Assembly: GCF_001729485.1 (NCBI RefSeq)
Contig: NZ_CP017157.1
Location: 4,092,001 to 4,156,000 of the forward strand
From: Streptomyces lydicus
GTDB lineage: Bacteria > Actinomycetota > Actinomycetes > Streptomycetales > Streptomycetaceae
DNA length: 64,000 nt
Direction of reading: 5' to 3'
Shown here: piece by piece, positions 16,995-24,975 of the stretch
Layout of the letters: every line of letters begins with the position of its first letter
Numbering within the stretch: the first letter of the stretch is position 1
The notes under the pieces: generated by a model
What the model saw: only the letters and a program-made list of their open reading frames with translations
Databases searched by the model: none
What the model was told of the DNA's origin: nothing
Position numbers and translations under genes: made by a program

Positions 16995-17471
16995 ACGGGC
17001 GAAGCTGCCACACCGACGGAACCCGGCCCCCTCACCCGGTCGGCGCAAGCCCCGGTACGCCCCCGGCGACCGGCGGCGCACCTCGCCCCCGGCGCCTTGA
17101 GCGGCCCGGCGTGCCCCGCGGCACGGTCGGCATGCACCGCGTCCGCGGCCCGTCCGGTCACCCGCTCTCCCAACCGGACGGCACGAGACCGCTCAACGAC
17201 GCTTAGTGCGGACCCAGTTGGGCCGGGAGGCGGGAACGGTTCGTCACCCGGAGAGCTGGACGACAGGGTCGAGACCGTCCGCGGTGACGGGCGAGCACGG
17301 AAGCGCCGGCAGCCCGTGGTCGGGGCATGCCGGGACGGTGTCGTCGACGCGGGCGAGCGGGACGGCCGGGCCCGCGGGAGCCGTGGGACGCGGCACGGCA
17401 GGCGAGGCGCGCCGGGGGCCGGGCAACCTGCCGGTGGCCGCCGCAGGGATCTGACGGTCTATCGTGGGCGC
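16995..17471. other. 477-bp intergenic region before hemC
   Basis: No gene or RNA is recognisable. Open frames running into hemC from upstream have poor protein character. The last 12 bases carry a -10-like TATCGT. Confidence 0.5.
17460..17465 (+). promoter_or_regulatory. -10-like element for leaderless hemC
   Basis: TATCGT ends six bases before the hemC ATG, and there is no Shine-Dalgarno sequence. This arrangement suggests transcription starting at or next to the start codon. Confidence 0.35.
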
Positions 17472-18407
17472 ATGGCCGCCCCTGAACTGATCCGCATCGT
17501 CTCCCGCGACTCTCCGATGGCCCTGGCCCAGGTGGAGCGCGTCCGCGCCGAACTCGGTGCGCTGCACCCCGGTATCGCCACGGAGGTCGTCCCGGTCAAG
17601 ACGACCGGCGACCGCTGGATGGGCGCGCTCTCCCAGGTCGAGGGGAAGGGTGCGTTCACCAAGGAGGTCGACGCCGCGCTGCTCGCCGGTGCGGCGGACC
17701 TCGCGGTGCACTGCGTCAAGGACATCCCCGGTGACCGCCCGCTGCCGGCCGGCACGACCTTCGCCGCCTTCCTGGAGCGCGACGACGTCCGCGACGCGCT
17801 GATCCACCCGGGCGGGCTCACCCTCGACGAACTCCCCGCGGGAACCCGCATCGGGACCTCGTCGGTCCGCCGGATCGCCCAGCTCGCCGGCTCCCACCCG
17901 CATCTGGAGTGCGTGCCGATGCGCGGCAACGCCAACCGCCGCATGGAGAAGCTCGCGGCCGGCGAGGCGGACGCGCTGCTGCTGGCCGTCTCGGGGCTGG
18001 AGCGCATCGGCCGGCCGGATGTGATCACCCAGATCCTGTCCGTCGACGAGATGTGCCCGCCGGTCGGCGCGGGCGTGCTGGCCCTGCAGTGCCGCGAGGA
18101 CGACACCGCCACCATCGACGCGGTCAGCGGTCTCGGGCACCCGCAGACCTGCCGCGAGACGACCGCCGAGCGGATGCTGCTGCACGTCCTGCAGGGCCAC
18201 TGCAACAGCCCGATCGCCGGCTACGCCACGACCGACCGGCGCGGCGAACTCTCCCTGCGGGCCTGCGTCTTCACCCCGGACGGCAAGACGGTCCTCAACG
18301 CCCACGAATGGGCCGGGCCGCTCACCCCGGAGACGCTCGGCACCTCCGTCGCCGTCGCGCTGCTGCGGCAGGGCGCGCGGGAACTGATCGACGGCATCGC
18401 GCACTGA
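17472..18407 (+). CDS. hemC: hydroxymethylbilane synthase (porphobilinogen deaminase), solitary copy
   Basis: A 311-residue HemC that condenses four porphobilinogens to hydroxymethylbilane in tetrapyrrole synthesis. Family marks are [15 protein letters not shown] at the start and [29 protein letters not shown] with catalytic D84. The dipyrromethane-cofactor cysteine is C244 in [11 protein letters not shown]. That last motif differs from the more usual GGCQVPIG. Streptomyces normally keep hemC with hemA, hemB and hemD; here it stands alone, so it is likely a paralogue. It may serve a specialised tetrapyrrole or provide redundancy. The ATG at 17472 has no Shine-Dalgarno. A hairpin terminator follows. 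Confidence 0.93.
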   Translation: MAAPELIRIVSRDSPMALAQVERVRAELGALHPGIATEVVPVKTTGDRWMGALSQVEGKGAFTKEVDAALLAGAADLAVHCVKDIPGDRPLPAGTTFAAFLERDDVRDALIHPGGLTLDELPAGTRIGTSSVRRIAQLAGSHPHLECVPMRGNANRRMEKLAAGEADALLLAVSGLERIGRPDVITQILSVDEMCPPVGAGVLALQCREDDTATIDAVSGLGHPQTCRETTAERMLLHVLQGHCNSPIAGYATTDRRGELSLRACVFTPDGKTVLNAHEWAGPLTPETLGTSVAVALLRQGARELIDGIAH

Positions 18408-18417
18408 GGCGCGGCGG

Positions 18418-18454
18418 CCCGCCGGGGGACGGGCCGTCGCCCCCACGGCGGGCA
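18418..18454. terminator. bidirectional terminator between hemC and propeller gene
   Basis: Stem GCCCGCC/GGCGGGC continued by GGGGG/CCCCC with a 2-base bulge, lying between two convergent genes. Confidence 0.75.
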
Positions 18455-18468
18455 CACCGCCGGCCGGT

Positions 18469-19653
18469 TCAGCCCTTCCAGCGGGTGACCGCCGGGACCA
18501 GATCTCCTTGCTCGGCGATGCCGGCGACCCACAGGCCGGCGCTCCCGGGCACCGTCGAGAACCCCCGGACGACGAGCCCCGGGGACGCCGCCCGCTCCCA
18601 CCGCCCCGTCCGGGCGTCCCGGCGCAGGGCGACCGGCGCCGCCCCCTTGCCGCCCACCGCCCACAGCGTGCCGTCACCGGCCTTGCCGACGGCGCGCAGC
18701 CGGCCGTCCGGCACGTTCGGTGTCTCCGCCTCCGTCCACGAGGTGCCGTTCCAGTGCAGGGCGAGCGGCCGCTCCGCGCCGGCGGCGGTGCTGCCGCCGA
18801 CCGCCCAGATGTCGTCCGGGGCGAGGGCGGTGATCCCGCCCAGCCAGGCGTCCGCCCCCTGGGGACCGGGCGCGGTGACGCGCTTCCAGCTACTGCCGTC
18901 CCAGTGCAGCAGCAGCGTCGTCTGCGGCGACTTGTCATCGGCCGCGTAGGCGGCGCCGGCGGCCCAGACGTCGTCCGGCGCGACGACCGTGACGGCGCTC
19001 AGCTCGCCCTTGCCGACGTCCGGGAGGGACTGCCGGTGCCAGCTCTTGCCGTCCCACTTCTGGACGGCCGGGACGCCGTCCTTGACCGACCGGGCCATGG
19101 CACGGCCCACCGTCCACGCCGTCCCGTCCGAGGCCGTCGCCACGGCATCGGGGACGACGTTCCCGGCCGGGTCGCGGTCCAGTTTGTACGGGGTCCATGC
19201 GGAGCCGTTCCAGTGGGCGGAGGCGCTGCCCACCGTCCAGATGTCGGTGGCCGAGCGGACCGCGAGCGCCTGCGGGAAGCTGTTGGCGGGCAGGGTGGAC
19301 TCCTGGCTCCAGGACGTGCCGTCCCAGCGCAGCGCGACCGCTTCGAGCTGGGTGGCGCTCTTCAGCCGGTAGCCCACGGCCCAGGCCCGGGTGTCGCTCA
19401 GTGCCGCCACGGCGGTCAGATCGCCCTTGGCCACCGGCACCGGCAGCGGCTGCCACTGTCCGGCGCGGGAGGCGGCCGCGCCGGGGGCGCCGACGGCCTT
19501 CGGTGCGGAGGCGGAGGCCGCCGAGGCCATCGGTCCGCCGGGCGGGCCGGCCAGGACCAGTGCCCCGGTGACCGCGGTGGCGGCGAGCACCGCCAACAGG
19601 GGCGCCCGGCGGGACACCCGGCCGGGGCTGGAGACGGGGTGGTGCGAAGGCAT
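18469..19653 (-). CDS. secreted beta-propeller-like repeat protein
   Basis: A 394-residue exported protein. Residues 1-45 hold a signal (RVSRRAPLLAVLAATAVTGALVLAG, ASA). The mature part has about six repeats built as (A/V)W(A/T)VG ... LHWDGxSW, for example DIWTVGSASAHWNGSAW, DVWAAGAAY, DIWAVGGST...LALHWNGTSW and TLWAVGGKG. This pattern suggests a six-bladed propeller used for binding rather than catalysis; I see no enzymatic site. AAGGAA precedes the ATG. It lies 53 bases downstream of the exported intradiol dioxygenase, so the two are probably one operon and may act together outside the cell. Confidence 0.82.
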   Translation of the reverse strand: MPSHHPVSSPGRVSRRAPLLAVLAATAVTGALVLAGPPGGPMASAASASAPKAVGAPGAAASRAGQWQPLPVPVAKGDLTAVAALSDTRAWAVGYRLKSATQLEAVALRWDGTSWSQESTLPANSFPQALAVRSATDIWTVGSASAHWNGSAWTPYKLDRDPAGNVVPDAVATASDGTAWTVGRAMARSVKDGVPAVQKWDGKSWHRQSLPDVGKGELSAVTVVAPDDVWAAGAAYAADDKSPQTTLLLHWDGSSWKRVTAPGPQGADAWLGGITALAPDDIWAVGGSTAAGAERPLALHWNGTSWTEAETPNVPDGRLRAVGKAGDGTLWAVGGKGAAPVALRRDARTGRWERAASPGLVVRGFSTVPGSAGLWVAGIAEQGDLVPAVTRWKG

Positions 19654-19706
19654 GACGAGTTCCTTCTCTTCGAGGGGGTGCGGCTGCGCGCCTGACCGTC
19701 CGCGTC

Positions 19707-20477
19707 CTAGACCGTGGTGCTGAGGACGAAGTCGAAGGTGCCGGTGTAGTGGCCGTCCGCGCCCTCCGGGCCGGTGAGGGCGAGGGTGCAGGCGCGGTTG
19801 AGCAGCCGGTCGGCGGCGTTGAGGGCGGCGAAGTCCCGGCCGTACGCCCGGGTGTCGTCGGGGAAGTACAGCTGGGTGACGAGCAGTGGCCCGCCGGACA
19901 CCTGGACCCGGGTGTGGATATGCGGTGCACGCTGGCCCCAACGGCCCCAGTAGTCACGGGGGATGATGGTTCGGAGCCGGTAGCCGCCCCGGCTGTCGGT
20001 GTACTGGTGGCCCCGGAGGGAGAACCCCGAGGTGTCGTAGTCGCCGTTCTCGTCGCACTGCCAGAACTCGATGAGCGTTCCGGGCAGTGGCGTGCACGAG
20101 GTGTCGTGCACCACGCCGCTCAGGTCGAGCCGGACCCCCCGGGTGCCCGCGGTGACCAGATCGCCGCGCTCGGGCGAATGGGGCTTGAACAACGGGCCCT
20201 CGATGGACGCCGGGGTCTCCTGCCCCGAGCAGGCGGGGGTGACGGCGAGCGGACGCCCGGCCGTGGCACGCGTCCCCGCCGAGGACCGGCCGGTCGTCGC
20301 GGCCTCGGCCACCGGACCGGCCGCGGTGGCCACGCCCGCCCCCAGCGCCACCGACGCCGCGCCCACGGACGTGGACCTGAGGAAGGACCTCCGCGACCTC
20401 CCGCGTTCCTCGCCCGGGACCTCCGGGGGCCGCGGGCCCGGTGCCGCCCCCGGGCTGGTGTCGTCGGCGTACCGCAT
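19707..20477 (-). CDS. Tat-exported intradiol ring-cleavage dioxygenase
   Basis: A 256-residue protein. Residues 27-62 are a Tat signal (RSRRSFLRSTSVGAASVALGAGVATAA). The mature domain is an intradiol dioxygenase-like beta-sandwich: SIEGPLFKPHSPERGDL, GTLIEFWQCDENGDYD, and YWGRWGQRAPHIHTRVQ with two histidines in the expected Fe(III)-ligand spacing. Candidate tyrosine ligands lie in GDYDTSGF and near DYWGRW. Such extracytoplasmic dioxygenases are seen in Streptomyces and may act on catechols released from lignin or polyphenols; the real substrate is unknown. The start at 20477 is set by AGGAG, which overlaps an upstream in-frame ATG. The propeller gene follows. Confidence 0.88.
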   Translation of the reverse strand: MRYADDTSPGAAPGPRPPEVPGEERGRSRRSFLRSTSVGAASVALGAGVATAAGPVAEAATTGRSSAGTRATAGRPLAVTPACSGQETPASIEGPLFKPHSPERGDLVTAGTRGVRLDLSGVVHDTSCTPLPGTLIEFWQCDENGDYDTSGFSLRGHQYTDSRGGYRLRTIIPRDYWGRWGQRAPHIHTRVQVSGGPLLVTQLYFPDDTRAYGRDFAALNAADRLLNRACTLALTGPEGADGHYTGTFDFVLSTTV

Positions 20478-20613
20478 GGCATCTCCTCGCATGGATGGCG
20501 TCGTCGGTCGGTGCTCCGCGCACAGCCTCCGATGCCCCCGTGGGAGCGCACATGGGTCGTACGACGGACGCGTTGCGGTGTGACGAAACCTCCCGCGCGA
20601 GGCCGTGGCACGG

Positions 20614-23148
20614 TCAGCGTCGGTCCCGCTCCGGCCCGCCCGCGATCCGGACGGCGATCTGCGTACGCGACCGCACCCCGAGCTTGTCCCTGATCCGGTC
20701 GAGATGACTGGCCACGGTGCTCCTGGCGAGACCCAGATGAGCGGCTATCTGCTGGTTGGTCATGCCCTCGGCGACCAGTCGCGCGACCGCCGACTCCCGC
20801 CCGGTCAGCGGACGGTGCGCCGCCGCACCGGCACGGCCCGCCCCTTCCCGGACATCCGGGGGACCGCCCAGGGCATGGGCGACCAGGCCCGTCCCGCGCA
20901 GCCGGCGGCCGGCCGCCAGCGCCGCGTCCGCCACCGAAGGGCGCAACCGCTCCCCGGCCCGTGCCACGGCCGCCTCCACGTGCGCCCGCCAGTGCGCCTC
21001 CGGCTCGGTGTCGATGCGGTGGCGGGCCGCGACAGCCGCCGCGTACAGCCGCAGCGCCCGCTCCGGATCGCCGCGCTCGGCGGCCACCACGGCGAGGCCC
21101 TCCACCGGGTAGAGCGCATGCAGGCTCTCCCCGTCCGGCGCGCTGCGCAGCACCTCGGCGAACCTGCGTCCGGCGGCGTCCGCGTCGCCCCGCGCCAGCT
21201 CGACCGCGCCCGCGGTGTGCAGGGCGGCCGCCAGTTGGCCGGGCGGGGCGCCCGCCGACAGTACGGGCAGACACTCCGCCATCAGCCGGGCCGCCCGGGC
21301 GGTACGCCCCAACTGGAGCAGCGCCCAGGCGAGATGGTGGCGGCACAGCGCGAGATCCAGGGGCCGGCCGAGCCCACGGACCACGTCCAGGCACTCGGTG
21401 AACACGGCCACCGCGGCGGGGAATTCGCCACGGCACAGGCGGGCGGCCGCCAGCGCGTCCAGCGCGTTGGCCAGCCCGGCGGGGTGCCGCCGGGCGCGTT
21501 CGACGGCGACCGCGTCCTCGGCGAGGGCGAGGGCCGCCGCCGGGTCCGCCTGCTGGCACGCCGACCGCGCGGCCAGCGCCAGCGCCGCCCCACGCTCCGG
21601 GGAGCCGGCCGGTGCGCCCCGCAGGGCGCCCGCCAGGAGGCCGCGCGCGACCGTCAACTGCTCCTGTTGGTAATGCAACCGGGCCAGTGCCACCGAAAGC
21701 GGCAACCGGCGTGCGTCACCGCGCAGCGCCGCGGCACGGGAAACCGCCGCGGCCAGGTTTTCCCGCTCGTCGCCGAGCGGCAGCTCCGCGGTGTCCGGGA
21801 ACACCGGCCCGGCGAGCCCGCCCGCCGCCTGCCGGGTCAGCCAGTCCAGTGCCCGGTCCCAGGTGGCCGCCAGCTCGCCGGCCTCGTCGAGCCGGTCCAA
21901 CCCGTAGGACCGGACGGCACCGAGCTGCCGGAACCGCGCCGCGCCCGGCGCGCCCCCGCGTACCCGCACCACCAGGGACTTGGACTCCAGGGCACAGACC
22001 ACGGGCAGCACCTGCTCCCGCCGTACGCCCGCCGGGCCACTGCCCTCCTGCTCCCCGGCCCCGTCGACGCAGACCGCGGCGGCCCCCGACGCGTCGAAGC
22101 CGCCACCGAACACCGCAAGGCGCCGGAACACCGCCCGCTCCGACGGATCCAGCAGCCGGTGGCTCCAGTCGATGGTGGCCGCCAGTTCACGATGGCGGCC
22201 CGGACCCGTCCTGCTGCCGCCGGTCAGCAGCGACAGCTGGTCGTCCAGCCCGCGCAGGATGCCGGCCGGCGGGAGCGACCCCGCCCGGCCCGCCGCGAGC
22301 TCGACGGCCAGCGGCAGGCCGTCGAGCCGACGGCAGATCTCGGCCACCGTACGCAGGTCACCGGGCGCCGGATCGAACCCCGCGTCGCACGTCCCGGCGC
22401 GCGCCAGGAACAACCGGACCGCCTCCGAGCGCAGCAGCGCGGCCGGGTCGCTGTCGTCGGTGACGGGCGGCAGCGACAGCTCACCGACGCGGAACACGAC
22501 CTCGCCGGGAACCCGTAACGGCTCACGGCTGGTGGCGAGGATCCGCAGCCGGGGGCAGCGGCTGAGCAGGACCGCGGCGAGCCGGGCGCAGGACGTGGCC
22601 AGATGCTCACAGCTGTCCAGGACCAGCAGCGTGCTCCGCGCGGTCAGCGCGTGTACCAGCGCCTCCACTCCCACCCGGCCGCCACGCTCCCGCACGCCCA
22701 GCGCCGCGGCCACCCCCTGCGGCAGCTGCGCCCCGTCCGCCAGCCCGTCCAGCTCCACCAGCTGCGCACGGCCGGTCCGTCCGCCGCGCACACCGCCCGC
22801 GAGCTCCACCGCCAGCCGGGTCTTGCCCGTTCCGCCCGGGCCGGTCAGGGTCAGCAGCCGCGCCGACCGCAGCAGCGAGCGCAAGCGGGTCAGTTCCCGC
22901 TCGCGCCCGACGAACGCGTCGAGCGGGACGGGCAGCCCGCGGCCCGCCCGTTCCACGTCCACCGGCTCCACCTCCACGTCCTCCGCGTCCGGCGGTTTCG
23001 CGCCAACCGGAACCTGCCGCGCCGCACGCCGCCGGTACGCCGCCTGCCGGCAGGCCCGGGAGCAGTAGCGCGCGGGCCGGCCCCCGCCGCCCCGCGCACG
23101 CTCCGCCAGCCGCGCCCCGCACACCTCACATCCCCGCACCTCCGCCAC
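20614..23148 (-). CDS. large ATP-binding LuxR family regulator with N-terminal Cys finger
   Basis: A regulator of about 844 residues. Residues 7-42 contain CxxC...CSxxC (C7, C10, C29, C33) followed by RQAAYRRR, likely a zinc finger. An NTPase domain follows with Walker A GPGGTGKT (103-110) and LLVLDSCEH as Walker B, as in AfsR/MalT-type STAND proteins. The middle is an alanine-rich TPR-like helical array. The C-terminal 65 residues are a LuxR helix-turn-helix: LTGRESAVARLVAEGMTNQQIAAHLGLARSTVASHLDRIRDKL. GTG 23148 is chosen because AGGA lies upstream; GTG 23238 would add 30 residues without a ribosome site. Its target is unknown; the adjacent dioxygenase operon is a candidate. Confidence 0.88.
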   Translation of the reverse strand: MAEVRGCEVCGARLAERARGGGGRPARYCSRACRQAAYRRRAARQVPVGAKPPDAEDVEVEPVDVERAGRGLPVPLDAFVGRERELTRLRSLLRSARLLTLTGPGGTGKTRLAVELAGGVRGGRTGRAQLVELDGLADGAQLPQGVAAALGVRERGGRVGVEALVHALTARSTLLVLDSCEHLATSCARLAAVLLSRCPRLRILATSREPLRVPGEVVFRVGELSLPPVTDDSDPAALLRSEAVRLFLARAGTCDAGFDPAPGDLRTVAEICRRLDGLPLAVELAAGRAGSLPPAGILRGLDDQLSLLTGGSRTGPGRHRELAATIDWSHRLLDPSERAVFRRLAVFGGGFDASGAAAVCVDGAGEQEGSGPAGVRREQVLPVVCALESKSLVVRVRGGAPGAARFRQLGAVRSYGLDRLDEAGELAATWDRALDWLTRQAAGGLAGPVFPDTAELPLGDERENLAAAVSRAAALRGDARRLPLSVALARLHYQQEQLTVARGLLAGALRGAPAGSPERGAALALAARSACQQADPAAALALAEDAVAVERARRHPAGLANALDALAAARLCRGEFPAAVAVFTECLDVVRGLGRPLDLALCRHHLAWALLQLGRTARAARLMAECLPVLSAGAPPGQLAAALHTAGAVELARGDADAAGRRFAEVLRSAPDGESLHALYPVEGLAVVAAERGDPERALRLYAAAVAARHRIDTEPEAHWRAHVEAAVARAGERLRPSVADAALAAGRRLRGTGLVAHALGGPPDVREGAGRAGAAAHRPLTGRESAVARLVAEGMTNQQIAAHLGLARSTVASHLDRIRDKLGVRSRTQIAVRIAGGPERDRR

Positions 23149-23398
23149 ACCGGCATCCTGCCCAACACCAGGCAGCCGCACCAGCACCCCGGACCGGGGC
23201 CGCGACGCACCGGCCGTCGTGCCCAACTTCCGTAGCACCGGCGGAAATCAGCCATCCGTGCATCGGCCGCGAACGCCCCGACCCGCCGACGCGCCCACAG
23301 CGTTCCTTGTCCGCGGAGAGTCACGTCGTACGCTGCATCCGGGGGTACGTCATCGCCGCTCGGCGGCGCTCTGTGACCGGGAAATCGGGGGGGCACGG

Positions 23399-24445
23399 AT
23401 GGCCGTGCGCATTCACTTCAGTCTGGAAGATCTCGCCAGGACGCATATCGCCGAACGGCTCGATCCGCTGTGGGAGGTCCTGCTCAGCCTGCACCTGCTC
23501 CAGAACCGGGACGGGGCCGCGACCTTCGCCCACTGGCGCCGGCACACGCTGCCCCGGCTCGACCCAACGGCACGCGCACTGCTCGCCCTCGCACCGCCGC
23601 GCGGCTACAGCCCGGACTTCCTCACGCCCGAGGCGTCCGCCCACGGCCTGGAGGAGGGCCTCGACAGCCTGGCGTCGACCTCACGCACCCGGCTCCGCAC
23701 CGACCTCACGCGGTTCGCGCACGCCCACCACGTTCCGCTGTGGGTGCGGCAGTTCGGCCAGCGCAACCTGCCGCACCTCGCCGACGCCGTGCGCTCCTAC
23801 TACTCCCTCGCCATCCAGCCGTACGAGCACCGGCTGCGCGGCGATCTGGAGGCCGACCGGTCCCGGCGCAGCCGCGCCCTGCAGAGCGGCGGTGTGCAGC
23901 GGCTCCTCAACACGCTTCATCCCAAGCTGCACTGGCAGTCGCCGGTGCTGGAGTTCCGCACGCTGAGCGTGGACCGCGACGTCCACCTCGACGGGCGCGG
24001 GCTGCGCCTGATTCCGTCCTTCTTCTGCTGGCGCAGTCCCATCATGCTCAGGGACCCGGACCTGACACCGGTCCTGGTCTACCCCGTCGAGCGCAGCGCG
24101 GGCTGGGCGGAGGGCGCCGGCGACGGCCACCGCTGGCGGAGCGAACCGAAGAGTCCCTGTGCGGCCCTGCTGGGTCCCACCCGGGCGGCGGCCCTGGAGC
24201 TGGTGGCCGTCGGCTGCACCACGTCGGAACTCGCCCGCCGGCTCAACGTCTCACCGGCCACCGCCACCCACCACACCGCCATACTCCGCGAGGCCGGGCT
24301 GATCGCCTCGTGCCGCACGGGCGGCAGCGTGCACCACACCCTCAGCGCGCTGGGCGAGGCGCTGTTACGGGGTGACGGGTGGGATCACGAGCCCGGGTGG
24401 TCGCGCTGCCAGGGCACCACGACGACTTGGTCCTCGTCCTCGTAG
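23399..24445 (+). CDS. ArsR-like winged-helix regulator (DUF5937-type)
   Basis: A 348-residue protein. The first 240 residues are a DUF5937-like sensor region (VRIHFSLEDLARTHIAERLDPLWEVLLSLHLLQ...). The last third is a winged helix: TRAAALELVAVGCTTSELARRLNVSPATATHHTAILREAGLI, close to ArsR regulators. Proteins of this plan are cytoplasmic repressors whose ligand is unknown. ATG 23399 or GTG 23405 could start it. It is divergent from the large LuxR regulator. Its last 61 bases overlap the 3' end of the convergent hypothetical gene, so the final serine/threonine-rich residues may not be functional. Confidence 0.82.
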   Translation: MAVRIHFSLEDLARTHIAERLDPLWEVLLSLHLLQNRDGAATFAHWRRHTLPRLDPTARALLALAPPRGYSPDFLTPEASAHGLEEGLDSLASTSRTRLRTDLTRFAHAHHVPLWVRQFGQRNLPHLADAVRSYYSLAIQPYEHRLRGDLEADRSRRSRALQSGGVQRLLNTLHPKLHWQSPVLEFRTLSVDRDVHLDGRGLRLIPSFFCWRSPIMLRDPDLTPVLVYPVERSAGWAEGAGDGHRWRSEPKSPCAALLGPTRAAALELVAVGCTTSELARRLNVSPATATHHTAILREAGLIASCRTGGSVHHTLSALGEALLRGDGWDHEPGWSRCQGTTTTWSSSS

Positions 24446-24789
24446 ACGATCCGTCCGGGGTCGGTCGACTCGATGCGTTCGCAGTCCACCGCGTGCGTGG
24501 CCAGCAGGTCCAGATAGCCGTCCACGCGCGCGATGAGATGCACCGCGGTGGACTTGAACCACGCCACCGCGCCGGGGTTCACCGCGTGGTCGTAGACCGA
24601 GGGATCGACCTCCGACGGGTTGGTGTAGTGGGTGTCGTACCAGTCGTTGCCGGCCCGCCAGAACCGGTACTGCTCCTCGCTCAGCCTGCCGTCCCGCGCC
24701 AGGCCGTTGGCCAGCCCGAAGATCCCGGGGAAGTGCCCCCGAGGGCTGCGCGTGGTCCCCTGGAACCGCACGTACACCGTCTCACCCAC
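24385..24789 (-). CDS. conserved hypothetical protein (134 aa)
   Basis: A 134-residue soluble protein with a compact, non-repetitive sequence: VYVRFQGTTRSPRGHFPGIFGLANGLARDG, then RFWRAGNDWYDTHYTNPSEVDPSVYDH and VDCERIESTDPGRIVYEDEDQVVVVPW. I recall similar actinobacterial hypothetical proteins but no assigned function. GTG 24789 is supported by GGAGG seven bases upstream. The gene is convergent with and overlaps the ArsR-like regulator. No catalytic motif is evident. Confidence 0.75.
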   Translation of the reverse strand: MGETVYVRFQGTTRSPRGHFPGIFGLANGLARDGRLSEEQYRFWRAGNDWYDTHYTNPSEVDPSVYDHAVNPGAVAWFKSTAVHLIARVDGYLDLLATHAVDCERIESTDPGRIVYEDEDQVVVVPWQRDHPGS

Positions 24790-24975
24790 GCGTCTGCCTC
24801 CGCCTCGCCCGGCCGTCTTCCGGTGGGGAGTCTGCCAGGGCACGCCACCGCCGGGCCTGGCCGGCGGACCGAAAACGCCCGTCCCGCGCCGTGCCGTCCG
24901 CCATCCGCTCCACGCCCGCCCCCGCCGACGGCGCGGCACCCCGGCCCGGCGGGAGGGCGGCTGGACCATCGGCCC

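Noticed and set aside
17180..17260. A tRNA-like GGTTCG stretch in the region before hemC
   Set aside because: No acceptor, D-arm or anticodon arm can be folded around it.
17097..17471. Upstream in-frame extension of hemC to 17097
   Set aside because: The extension has no protein-like pattern, and the HemC family begins at the residues after ATG 17472.
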